A stretch of DNA of 64,000 nucleotides from Sipunculus nudus (Eukaryota; Annelida; Sipuncula; Golfingiida; Sipunculidae), in assembly GCA_026874595.1 (NCBI GenBank), contig CM049316.1:5222339-5286338 (forward strand). Direction: 5' to 3'. A program made the position numbers and the translations under genes. Of the stretch, positions 24,314 through 35,370 are shown piece after piece. Under the pieces are notes generated by a model. That model made no database searches. It was not told the DNA's origin and saw only the letters and a program-made list of their open reading frames with translations. The number at the start of each line of letters is the position of its first letter. Within the stretch, counting starts at the first letter, position 1.

Positions 24314-26460
24314 TTTTTCTGTATTTTTTGCCCTAAAGAAGCAGTTATCTGTTAACAGGGCACAAATTGTATCTGCTTGAGCTGGAATCTTCTAACTTGA
24401 CATCAATGGAGTGTTCCGTCAGTTCCTGCAAACTGATGGCGCCACCTGTATTTTTCTAATTTTACACATTTTTTTTCTCAGTATTTGATACCTTCAAAGA
24501 AGCTATCATCTGTTAACAGGGCACAAATCATAACTGCTGGACCTGGAATCTTCTTACTTGACATCAAGGGAGGTCCATGAAAAGTCTCTGTGGAAGCATG
24601 AAATTAGGTCTCTGTTGCTCGTATCCTCTGAGCTATGGGGCTTGTAAGTACCCCTCAGAATAATTAAAAATTTGATATAAAGACCAGAGTATCTGAATAA
24701 CTAATGCATGGATCACCATGATTTATTGCATGAATATTGATCATGGAGTGTTCCATCAGTTCCTCCAAACTGGTGGCGCCACCTGTATTTTTATAATTTT
24801 ACAAATTTTTTTATCTATTTTAGATACCTTCAAAGAAGCTATCATATGTTAACAGGGCACAAATCATAACTTCTGAACCTGGAATCTTCTTACTTGACAT
24901 CAAAGGAGGTCCAGGAAAAGTCTCTGTGCAAATCTGATATTAAGTCTCTGTTATCCATATACTCCCCGCTATTGGGCTTGTAAGTATCCCTCAGAATAAT
25001 TAAAAATTTGATACAAAGGCCAGCGTATCTGAATAACTAATGAATGGATCACCATGATTCTTTGCATGAATATTGGTCATGGAGTGTTTCATCAGTTCCT
25101 GCAAACTGGTGGCACCATGTGCATTTTTCTAATTTTTACAATTTTTTTTTTCTCTATTATTGATACCTTGAATTTTCTAACTTGACAACAAAGGAGGTCC
25201 ATGAAAAGTCTCTATGGAAATCTGAAATACGGTCTCTGTTACCCATATACTCCTTGCTATGGAATAATTAAAAATGTGATACAAAAACTGTGCATTAGTT
25301 TCAAGAGAACTCCTCTGAGACCCTTGGACTGATCTTTCTGAAACCTAGCATAGTTGTTCCATCACCTATGTTGTTGTGCCTAACAAAGACAGATGGTACC
25401 ATTGGCAATCTTTCTGTGTAGTATGAATCTGGGTGTCTTTTAGATAACGGCCCATATCTCAGGATTGGCTCAATGTATTGTGCTTAAAGTTTGTATGTCC
25501 ATAGATCTTGGATCTATCTATTTCATAATTGCGACTGGTGGCGCCACGTACAATACTTTTGTGTCCATCTGTGCATTTGCCATCTGTTTGTCTTAGTGGT
25601 TCTTTAATGGCTTAGGTTGAAATTGTGCATGTTCATAGATCCTCAACACCTACATCTCATAAACAAGACTGGTGGCGCCATCTGCAGTCTTTTTCGCGTG
25701 GTGTTCATCGGTATATTTGCTTTTGGTGAAAATTGCTCTTATCTCAGGAATGGTTCAAGATATTTGGCATGTCCATCCATCTTGGAAAGTTTTCTGGTAA
25801 ACCAGACATGGCGCCACCCGGTTTTGTAGAATAATTAAATACCCTTTTCTCAGGAGTGACTTGCCATATTTGCCTGAAATTGTCCAAATCAATAGATCTT
25901 GGACTCCTCCATCTTTTACTCAAGACTGGAGCAGCCACCTGCAATCATTTTCCTGTGGCATCCATCCGTACATCTGCGTTGGGTGAAAATGGCTCATATC
26001 TCAGGAGTGGTTCAAGGTATTGGTCTGAAATTTGGCATGTCCATCCGTCTTGGAAAATTTTCTCGAAAACCAGACAGGTGGCACCACCTACCTTCCTGTT
26101 TCTGTAGAATAAATTAATGCTCTTTTCTTAGGAGTGGTGTGCGGTATTGGCCTAAAATCGTGCATGTCCATAGATCTTGGCCTGCTCCATCTTGTACTCA
26201 AGACTGGTGGCGCCACATCTGCAATCATTTTCCATACGTACATGTGCTTTGGGGGAAAATTGCTCATATCTCAGGAATGGTTCAAGACATTGGTCTGAAA
26301 TTTGGCATGTCAATCCATCTTGGAGAGTTTTCTCGTAAACCAGACATTTCTTGGGACCCTTCACAAAATTCATGATTTTTTTTGGCACTCTGGCAGTCAT
26401 CTTTCTCATTGTTCAACATTTCTTGAATTCAGCTGAGTGTCTTGGCTTATGGGCCACTAG
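24314..26460 (+). mobile_element. Family-A array part 2 with family-D type insert and A-type 3' end
   Basis: 24314-25295 continues family-A monomers (exact palindrome at 24772). From about 25296 the sequence switches to family-D type monomers (AACTCCTCTGAGACCC, TATCTCAGGAATGGTTCAAG, palindrome variants at 25537, 25671, 26069 and 26206). From 26356 the last 105 bp are the family-A 3' terminus: TTGAATTCAGCTGAG and a GGGCC arm, ending CTAG at 26457-26460. The two abrupt switches suggest deletion or template switching between related elements. Confidence 0.65.
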
Positions 26461-26470
26461 TTTGGTTTTT

Positions 26471-28378
26471 AGCTCAGCTGACTGAAAGTCATCTGAGCTA
26501 TAGCGATCACCCTTTGTCCGTCGTCCGTCCGTCGGGCTGTCGGTTAACAGGGCACAAATCGTAACCGCTGGACCTGGAATCTCCTCACTTAACATCCAGG
26601 GAGGTCCATGAAAAATCTCCTTGAAAACCTGAAATTAGGTCTCTGTTACCCATATCCTTGGAGCTATGGTGCTCCAAAGTCCCCCCCCCCCCCCCAGAAT
26701 AATGCAAAATTTGATACAAAAGCTCAAGTATCTGAATAACCACTGCATTGATCACCAAGATTCTTTTCATAAATATTGATCATGGGATGTTCCATCACTT
26801 CCTGCAGACTGGTGGTGCCACCTGTATTTTTTTCGAATTTTTACCAATTTTTTTCTCTTTTTTCAGACCTTAATGAAACTGTCATCTGTTAACAGGGCAC
26901 AAATTGTAACCACTGGACCTGGAATCTTCAAACCTTATATCCAGGGAGGTCCATGAAAAATCTCCTTGAAAACCTGAAATTAGGTCTCTGTTACCCATAT
27001 CCTTGGAGCTATGGTGCTCCAAAGTCCCCCCCCCCCCCAGAATAATGCAAAATTTGATACAAAAGCTCAAGTATCTGAATAACTACTGCATTGATCACCA
27101 TGATTGTTTGCATGAATATTGATCATGGGATGTTCCATCACTTCCTGCAGACTGGTGGTGCCACCTGTATTTTTTCGAATTTTTACAAATTTTTTTCTCT
27201 TTTTTTCAGACCTCAATGAAACTGTCATCTGTTAACAAGGCACAAATCGTAACCACTGGACCTGGAATCTTCAAACTTAATATCCAGGGAGGTCCATGAA
27301 AAATCTCTTTGAAAACCTGAAATTAGGTCTCTGTTACCCATATCATTGGAGCTATGGGGCTCCAAAAATACCCCCCAGAATAATGAAAAATTTGATACAA
27401 AAGCTCAAGTATCTGAATAACTACTGCATTGATCACCATGATTGTTTGCATGAATATTGATCATGGGATGTTCCATCAGTTCCTGCAGACTGGTGGCACC
27501 ACCTGTATTTTTTTCCAATTTTTACAAATTTTTTTTCTTTATTTTTGAGACCTTCAAAGAAGCTGTTTTCTTTTAACATGGCACAAATCGTAACCGCTGG
27601 ACCTAGATTCTTCTAACTTTACATCAAGGGAGGTTCATGAAAAGTCTGTGAAAACATGAAATTAGGTCTCTGTTGCCCATATCCTTCGTAGTAAGTACCC
27701 CTCAGAATAATTAAAAATTTGATACAAAAGCTCCAGTATCTGAATAACCAATGCATTGATCTCCATGATTCTTTGCAGGCATATTGATCATGGAGTGTTC
27801 CATCAGTTCCTGCAAATTGGTGGCACCACCTGTATTTTTTTTCATATTTTTAGGCATTTTTTCTCTATTTATGAGACCTTCAAATGAAGTGGTCATCTGT
27901 TAACATGGCACAAACTGTAACTGCTGAACCAAGAATCTTCTTACTTGACATCCAGGGAGACTAATGAAAAATCTCCTTGGAAACCTTAAATTAGGTTTCT
28001 GTTACCCATATTCTCCGAGCTATAGGGCTCATAAATATCCCCAAGAATAATTAAAAATTTGATACAAACAAAAGCTCCAGTATCTGAATAACTAATGCCT
28101 TGATAGCCATAGTTCTTTGGATATATATTGATCATGGAGTGTTTCATCAGTTCCTGCAGACTGGTGGCACTACCTGTATTTTTTTTCAAATTTTTACACA
28201 TTTTTTTTTCTATTCATGAGACCTTCAAATGAAGTTATCATCAGTCCAAAAGCCCACTGAAACCCATTTCTAAGGACTCTTCACAAAATTCATGATCTGT
28301 TTGCACTCTGGCAGTCATATTGCTCATTGTTCAACATTCCTTGAATTCAGCTGAGCGTCATGGCCCATGGGCCACTTG
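26471..28378 (+). mobile_element. Family-A HINE-like element, complete copy
   Basis: 1908 bp, starting AGCTCAGCTGACTGAAAG (5' hairpin) after TTTTT, only 10 bp after the previous element's CTAG. GTCCGTCGTCCGTCC follows, then about five monomers of 330-340 bp whose palindromes have mostly mutated to GGTGGTGCCACC or GGTGGCACCACC. A 3' module (TTGCTCATTGTTCAACATTC) leads to TCAGCTGAGCG, the inverse of the start, the perfect palindrome TGGCCCATGGGCCA and CTTG (28375-28378) before TT. This is the cleanest reference copy for the family. Confidence 0.8.
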
Positions 28379-28639
28379 TTTTTGTATGTTTTGATAAAAA
28401 AGTCACTTGAGCAGGGAAAAGCATAATAATAACATAATTGTTTTGCTAAACAGGTAAAAGGACTGCATAACAAAGGAAATCTTATCAAAATTGTATTATT
28501 TTATCGTCTTGAAAGAAATGTCCCAGAGGCTGGAGCTCAAAATTGGTAAATTTTTATTTAAAACCAAAATAAAATATTTTTGATACAGGGGTTAAAATTG
28601 ATGCCTACCTTTTTTTTTGCCTTACAACCATCATTTATA
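28379..28639. other. Short AT-rich spacer
   Basis: Between a complete family-A element and the CpG-richer block. Nothing recognisable. Confidence 0.5.
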
Positions 28640-29560
28640 ATTTCAGACGTGCTTAAATATCGCAGACTGTAGAACTGCATGTACGCTCTTAACACAGCGC
28701 TTTACCTATAGGGCCACTACCTATATCGTAAGGCGCTGTTTGTTATGACCTCGTATCCTGAATTGCTACACCAGAGGGGAGCACTGTATTTTTGTCCAAT
28801 CAGATGAGACCTTGTGCTGGAAGACAAAGCCAAGCGAGGAATAGAGGAATAAACGGAGCCAATCATGTTTATTTCGTTTTGAGTGATAGCTCATCGTCCC
28901 GCGTAACCGTCTGAACAGGCCACAGGCTCAGAGAGTGGTTTGCTTAGGGCCTTGGTCTCATAGGATGCTTGGCCGGTGAGATGTAATTCAAACGAAACGT
29001 AACAACAAAGGCTGCGTGCACAACTCGCTGGCTTGTTTCAGTTCTGCAGACAACAGATACATGGCTACGCTAACACAGTCATAATGCCATAATTGAATCG
29101 GTCGATGATGTGAGAATGCAGAGGGAGCAATTTAAATTCAACTGGAAACTCATCAAGCGGCGCTTAAAGCGCAGCAATGGGCGGAGCCAGGATGCCTGTT
29201 GAGTGTTTGTTTATTGGCATCTGATTGGCTGCTTGTCACATCATACGCACGTTTATTTCAGCGGACAACGAACCGCCATCTGGTGTCTAAATATATCATA
29301 AACGGTCAAGGCTGGCAGCGTGAAAATCAGTTGCTTCTTTAGAAGCGCAAGATTTCTGCTGCCTCGGGAGCGTAAACTGCATGAGAAGCACTGTCCAGGG
29401 TCCTGACTTTGGACACTAGTGCTTAAAAAGAATAATTCAGATATCCCTTTCAGCACCTCGGAACAGTTTTCCCCTTTGTTTCATTTCTATATTGGGCTGT
29501 CTTTGGTATACTTTGCATCTGTTAGAGCTCAATTAAATCTTGAATAGCCAGGTGGCTGTT
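28640..29560 (+). promoter_or_regulatory. Candidate promoter and 5' non-coding exon region
   Basis: This block is visibly richer in G+C and CpG than its surroundings and free of the dispersed repeats. It holds two CCAAT boxes (28796-28800, 28859-28863), two inverted ones (ATTGG at 29213 and 29224), a GC box GGGCGGAGCC (29179-29188) and a weak AT-rich TATA-like stretch ATATATC near 29291. Possible splice donors downstream include TTTGTAAGA at about 29626 and CCAGGTGGCT at about 29550. Paired CCAAT sites (NF-Y type) and a GC box are typical of a TATA-poor animal promoter. Plus orientation is inferred from the exon candidates at 32.0 and 45.4 kb, and minus orientation is not excluded. Confidence 0.4.
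28695..28738. other. Imperfect inverted repeat at the left of the promoter-like block
   Basis: CAGCGCTTTACCTATAGG and CCTATATCGTAAGGCGCTG are near-perfect inverses (one extra base and about two mismatches) around the 7-base loop GCCACTA. The stem is too short for a typical animal microRNA precursor. Role unknown. Confidence 0.7.
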
Positions 29561-31990
29561 AATTTGGCTCCCTACAGGTCTGCTAAACCGCCCAGCCTCA
29601 GTCCGGTATGGACAGCACCTGTTTTTGTAAGATATGAGGTCAGCATGCATAATTTAAAGACAACACAGAGACTCTTAATTACAGAACACCTGCTTATAGT
29701 TAGATGTAGAATCAGACACATGGAGGGCTGTGGCTCATCCAACGTTAACCCACCATTTGTTAAAATATATAGTTTCCTCCTATTACTAATTTAATGTATG
29801 CTTAACTTCAATGTTTTCTATTCAGTATATGGCTGCACCTGCCCGTGGTATGCTGGTTTTTGGTAAACCTTTATCATGAAGGTTTTTGGCCACTAGTTTG
29901 TGTCAGTTTGTTAGGTTTTCATTATAGTAACAGTGCTTCATTTTAATTATACATTGTATGTATAAAAATCATTAAATCTCTGAATTGCAAAGCATGAAGT
30001 GTCACCTAAGACAAGTCTCACCTTTGAGATAAGAAAGTGTAAAAAAACTTAAAGGAAATTATTTCATTATAGGTAAGATTTTGAAATATCTCATGTCAAA
30101 AAGTTCACTTGGATAGGTCAGAAAACAAGTGTTAATAATACAAATAAAAGCTTGCTATTGGGAACAAATTTACAAATGTTAGTCATATCATGCACAATAA
30201 TATTGCTTAATAAATCTGCATGGTGGTTTCGAAAATTATAGATTTTATTCTTATTGTTTGACCTGACAGCTTGGGAGTATTACATTTTTTTTCTTATTAT
30301 GTAACCTGACCAACATGACAGTTCGGGAATATTAGAAATGCCTTTCATATCATTTAGCTTAACATCATATCTTGGGAATATTAGAGATATAATTCTTATC
30401 ATTTAGCTTGATCTGCATGATGATTTTGTTATCCTTAAATTGTATTTTAAACTTATCATGTCACATAGCCTGATCTGCATGAGAGCTTGGGAATATTCTT
30501 ATCATGTAGACTGACAGCTTAGAATATTAGAGATTTTATTCTCATCATAAAGCCCAATCCACATGGCAGCTCGAAGATGAGAGACTAGAATAATTAAACA
30601 AGGTAGCCTTTCATAAATTACAGATTTAAAATATTAGAGATTTTATTATTATCATGTATGTGGCTTGATCAGTATGATGGCTTGGACATGAGAAATTGAA
30701 TTGATAACAAGTTGAATGACCTACATGACAGGTAGGGAAAATTAGAGATTTTATTTTTATATCTTGTGGACTGATCATTTTGAGTATAACAGCTCAGACA
30801 ATAAAGGTTTGATAAATATGAGGTATAGTTAAGTTGACCTACATGACAGCTTGGGATTATTTGAGCTTCAGTTTTGATCATGTGGGCGGATCATTATGAG
30901 TTGTGCCAGCTTAGACATGAGAGATTTGATTAATACCAGGTAGGGTGACCTAAATGACAGCTTGGGAATAGCAGATACTTTACCTTTACCAGGTGGTGTC
31001 TTGTGGCTTAGGAAAAAGTGGAGAACTGAATGATATGTGTTGCTGATTATTTTGTATGATATTTTATTACATATATATGCTGATTCCTGGCCTGCATGAA
31101 TGGGGGTGGGGGAATTAGATATACTGTATTATGCTGGTCACAAATGTATGTCATGAGGTGGACATGCCAACAGACCTAGCATTACAAGCTCTAAATAGAC
31201 TTTAAATATCTAACCACTTTTATTGTAGCCACTCTCAGTTACATGTTGAATGATAAACCATCTGTTCCAGAGTACTTTTTAATCTTTGTTCAGTAAATTA
31301 TACCACTCCATGTGATTAAGCTTTTTTACATCTGTAATACACAGCCGTGTGACCATCAGTATAATTAACAGACAGTATTAGCAGCAGCTTGGTGAGTTTC
31401 CATATATGTTAAGCATGTGTTCTGTATGTGGTGTGTGTATACAGTACAGGGGTGGCTGAGAACTGACAGGTTGTATACCAGATAGACCAGTGGAAGGACC
31501 CCCCAGCTCCTCCCACCTGTTGTGGTTCTACATGCCATTAGACATTGTTCACAAGGGAAACTCCACAACAATTAGGAAACTTGTTTTTCTTGGCTTACTC
31601 CGTATACCAGAGTTACTGTCGCAGTGCACTGATCAGCAATATTTCTGGATCAGAATTGGCCTATCAGTTCTAAGCCTTATAGTCTTTGATCAGTGTTTCA
31701 GCTAGTGAAGTTACTGAAAAGGAGTTATAAACAAATACATGTATGATAATTAGCATGTCACATGATACGTGCATGCTATATGATATATACCTTAAATATA
31801 TTTTTCAAATGTCAGTAGGAAAAAAAATATTTTTTTGAAATTTTTAAAGGTGAAGAGTTCTGAAAACAATCCAAAGACTTAAACACAATCAACTTTGCTA
31901 GGCATTATGCAGTGGCAACTATTTTAGAATTTTTAAACTTGCATCAATACCTGCATGGATATTTAGCCTTAAGGTGACAGAGTATAATAT
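29561..31990. other. Intergenic or intronic sequence with degenerate tandem repeat
   Basis: 29561-30219 shows no feature. 30220-30985 is a degenerate tandem repeat described separately. 30986-31990 is AT-rich single-copy-looking sequence with no supported exon. Confidence 0.5.
30220..30985. repeat. Degenerate tandem repeat of roughly 60-75 bp
   Basis: Recurring, diverged units with the phrases TGACAGCTTGGGAATATTAG, AGATTTTATTCTTATCATGT and CTGATCTGCATGA. Units vary in length and are interrupted, which indicates an old array. Confidence 0.65.
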
Positions 31991-32020
31991 TGAGGATGAT
32001 GCAACATAAAGGAAACGTTG

Positions 32021-32110
32021 ATGTCGGGACTCAGCAGAATTTGTTCCGTGTTCCTGCTCCGCGAATGCTGGCACCATGGAACAAACAGAGCAGCAACCGA
32101 AAAGTCAAGG
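32021..32110 (+). CDS. Candidate first coding exon, unidentified, possible mitochondrial presequence
   Basis: A GC-richer island of about 120 bp in AT-rich sequence. From ATG at 32021 there are exactly 30 codons followed by a good donor, AAGG/GTATGT (GT at 32111), giving a phase-0 junction. The peptide begins MSGLSRICSVFLLREC and has Arg residues, no acidic residue in its first 14 and alternating hydrophobics, so it could be a mitochondrial targeting presequence. A second frame over the same bases (from ATG at 31996, with NLFRVPAPRMLAPW) is also open to the donor, so the frame is uncertain. The gene would continue downstream; I cannot identify further exons. Chance occurrence is possible. Confidence 0.28.
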
Positions 32111-32111
32111 G

Positions 32112-33590
32112 TATGTCTCTTAAGTTTATACTTAATTGTAAAAAAATCATCAGGGATTATTCTAGACCTTTCTAGGGACCATCCTTCTATTCTCCTCTCA
32201 GAAAAATTGTGATTTTGACCTGAAAGTCTACCTTCATCACTTGAAATTGCCCCGTAACCTGTTAAATATTCTAAGAATAATTCCCCTTTTAACCCTTTGG
32301 TCTGTTCAGGTTAGCATGCAAATTGTCACACTATACTGTTCAGATTAATTTTGGATTTTTCACATGTATATAATACAATCACTCGGTAACTGTTGAAGGT
32401 AGCATTTTCTGACAGGTAAATGTTCAGCATCTGGATTATGTAAAAGTCCATTAGTCAATCTTTATACTGAGAAGACATCCTGTTATGTCTAATGTAATAT
32501 ATTAGGGTGGCTTCTTATTCTCAAGTTTAATTGTTATGAATTTTCTTTATATAGTTTTTGTCAAGGTTCCCTTTTCAAAATCTTAATCTACAGAAACTTA
32601 CACAGAATATATATGTAAATGATTTTTTTTCTCATTGGTTGGACAAGGACTTAGCATTTTTCTGTCATAGCATATGATATGCTTGGAAAATCACATAGAA
32701 ACATGAGGTAAAATCCTCTTAAATTAGTGGTATATTTGCTAAGAATTTTTTTTTAATTTTAAGGATTTTATATAAAATTTTAACAGGTAACAAATATTGA
32801 TATTATTTACAATATAAATCTTCTTCCCATTAACTTTAACAAAACAGGGCAAATTTGAGACCCTCACAAACACGAAGCAAATCAATTTTTAAATTCTGGC
32901 AAATATCGGAAATGTATGGTAAATCAAGTTTGGGTTTTAGTGAATTATTTGTGCCCATAAAGGTGTTTAGCAAAGTACTGTGTAGCTAATTTATTTTTAA
33001 TCTGAGCTAGGCTGATGTTCATTCATGGTAACTTGTTGTGATGTCTGTAATTTATACACTTTTTCTTTTTGTATTGCATTGTGTGGTTTTACTTTCAGTC
33101 ATGCTGAACTAAAGTGATTTCTATTCACATGATCATTCATGTTGCAATGTGTCTGCTGTGTTTGCCAGAGCTCAAATATTAATTCAGCATTCATGTAAAT
33201 GAGGCATGCTTTGAAAACAAACTGAAAATAGGTTATGATGACATTTTGTACACAGAAATAAAAAAATTCCTCATATGAAAATTTAAATAAATTTTAATAT
33301 AAATGAAAAATAAATGGAAAAATCAACAAAATAGTAAAGGATATCCCAAAGTCACTTGTTCATTTAAAAATATCCCAGATTGAAGTACATGTGTAGATTT
33401 TTAAAAATATTTTTTGTTGTTGAAGGTAACCGCCTCCATTTATTTAATGCTAGTTTAATTAAGGATATTGGCATCTGCAGAATTCCATTCAGGTTTCGGA
33501 CTGTGCCAGGGCAGTGCCACATATTTCCTCTCATTTTATATCCTGGTGTTAACCAGGCTTGGTTACTACTGCAACTGTAGGCCCTGGGTG
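32112..33590. other. AT-rich spacer without recognisable gene
   Basis: Long A/T runs and no supported exon or dispersed repeat. If 32021-32110 is an exon this is intron. Confidence 0.5.
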
Positions 33591-33599
33591 TGTAATTGC

Positions 33600-33812
33600 C
33601 CCATTTGTTGGGGCACACCATCGAGGAACCCCGAAAAGCGCACTTGCTTGTGAGTAAAACTTGGCAGTTCAGTGAGACGGTCCATTAAGCCTGCAGAGCG
33701 CTCTGCCTGGGTGGGAGCCGACCTTGAAAAATCTCACTGCCCTAGCTGAGATTCAAACTCATGATCTCCTGGCCTTGAGTCCTGTGCTCTACCCCTGAGC
33801 AACAGAAGCCAG
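33600..33812 (-). mobile_element. tRNA-derived SINE relic 1
   Basis: On the minus strand the head begins at about 33810 and reads like a tRNA: GGCTTCTGTTGCTCAGGGG, then an A box TTGCTCAGGGGTAGAGCAC (33784-33802) and a B box GAGTTTGAATCTC (33748-33760) about 40 bp downstream, the spacing of an internal Pol III promoter. It does not fold as a functional tRNA with matched acceptor arms, and it runs on into a body (TTAATGG module near 33685), so it is a SINE and not a tRNA gene. A related head and body occur at 39065-39446. The 3' limit is uncertain. Confidence 0.7.
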
Positions 33813-35017
33813 TTTTCCAGTGTAGATTTTAATATTCGGCAGTTGACTAAAGTTGAGGTTGGAATGCCAGGGTTGAGAATTTACATAGCAATCCCTGTAA
33901 TTACTAGAAGATTACCAGTTTACATTTGAATTTGAATCTCAACTTGTGCTCAGTAGAATTCACCAAGTAAACTTGCTAAGTTCTGATATGGAATCTCATG
34001 TACTGGACATGTACATGAGATTAGATTTCCCAGGAATTGGTCATGGTATGTATTTATATGAAATTTCATATTCAAGATTTTAGATTTCTGCTGAAGTCTT
34101 GTAATAATTAATTCAGCACAAAGGATCCTGAAAATAAGATCTACATCTAGACTAAGTAGCAATTTACTTTCTCTTGGCTCTGGATAACTCCCTAGTCAAA
34201 ACTTCATGTTTAATTAAAATCAATTTTATATATTCATTCAAACAAAATAAAGGTGATTTTTATTTTCTGTAGTGAAATATTAACATAATCTAAATTATGT
34301 CACTGCTCAATAAGTGGAATAATGATGCTGAGAAATAGCTAAAGAGCTCCATCTGGTAACCGGTGTATCGTACACAGGAGGGGTTTTAAGTGAGAAAATT
34401 TGTATGGAAGTTAGAGCCATTTCCATCTGGTATTTTATAAGTCCTCCAGGTGTCCCAGTGAAAGTGATTGTGCACATGTTGGTTGTATCATATACTATAA
34501 TATCATCCATTACAATGTCCAGATAAGGAAAATGTTAATCCTTGACCCCTGTTACATAATCAGGACCCCGCAGGAGAAAAGGTTAAAATGTCATGGCTGT
34601 TAGTTTGGACCAGCCTAGACTGCAGGTGACAGGTGTTCAAGATTAACATTTCTTCACGACAGACTCTTGAACCCAGTAATCATATAACAGCAGTGATAAT
34701 GTCATTTCTTGTACTGGATTATATAAACCCACTCACCAAGGACCCTGGCATGAAGAAGAAAAAATTCCCTGCTCTATTTTATCTGAGTGCGCTGTGTTCA
34801 AGTTTTGAATTGATATGAGTTATTTATTACCAAATATATACTGATTTTATATATCATTTAAAAAATACAGTTCCATGGGTTGTGCAGAAGTATTTATTTT
34901 TTGTTATACATTTTTTGTTGGTTGCATATACTGACTTCACAGGTCTTAACCGTAGTTATGATCATCTTCAGAGTTCCAGTTTGAATTTAGACCAACCAAC
35001 AACACTAGTATATTATT
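33813..35017. other. Spacer without recognisable gene
   Basis: AT-rich sequence. Small ORFs on both strands have no recognisable motif. Confidence 0.5.
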
Positions 35018-35370
35018 AGCTCAGCTGACTGTAAGTCATCTGAGCTATAGCGATCACTCTTTGTCCGTAGTCCGTCCGTCCGTTAACAGGGCACAAATCG
35101 TAACTGCTGGACCTGGAATCTTCTTACTTTACATCCAGAGAGGTCCATGAAAAATCTCCTTGGAAACCTGGAATTAGGTCTCTGTTACCCATATCCTTCC
35201 AGCTATGGGGCCCCAAAGTACCCCCCAGAATAGTCAAAAATTTCATACAAAAACTTCAATATCTCATTAACTACATCACTGATGGTCATGATTTTTGGCA
35301 TAGATATTGATCATGAGATGTTCCATCAGTTCCTGCAGACTGGTGGTGCCACCTGTATTTTTTTATTTTT

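Noticed and set aside
33740-33812. Functional tRNA gene
   Set aside because: A and B boxes are present, but the acceptor arm and overall cloverleaf do not close, and the sequence continues as a repeat with a related copy at 39.1 kb. It is a SINE.
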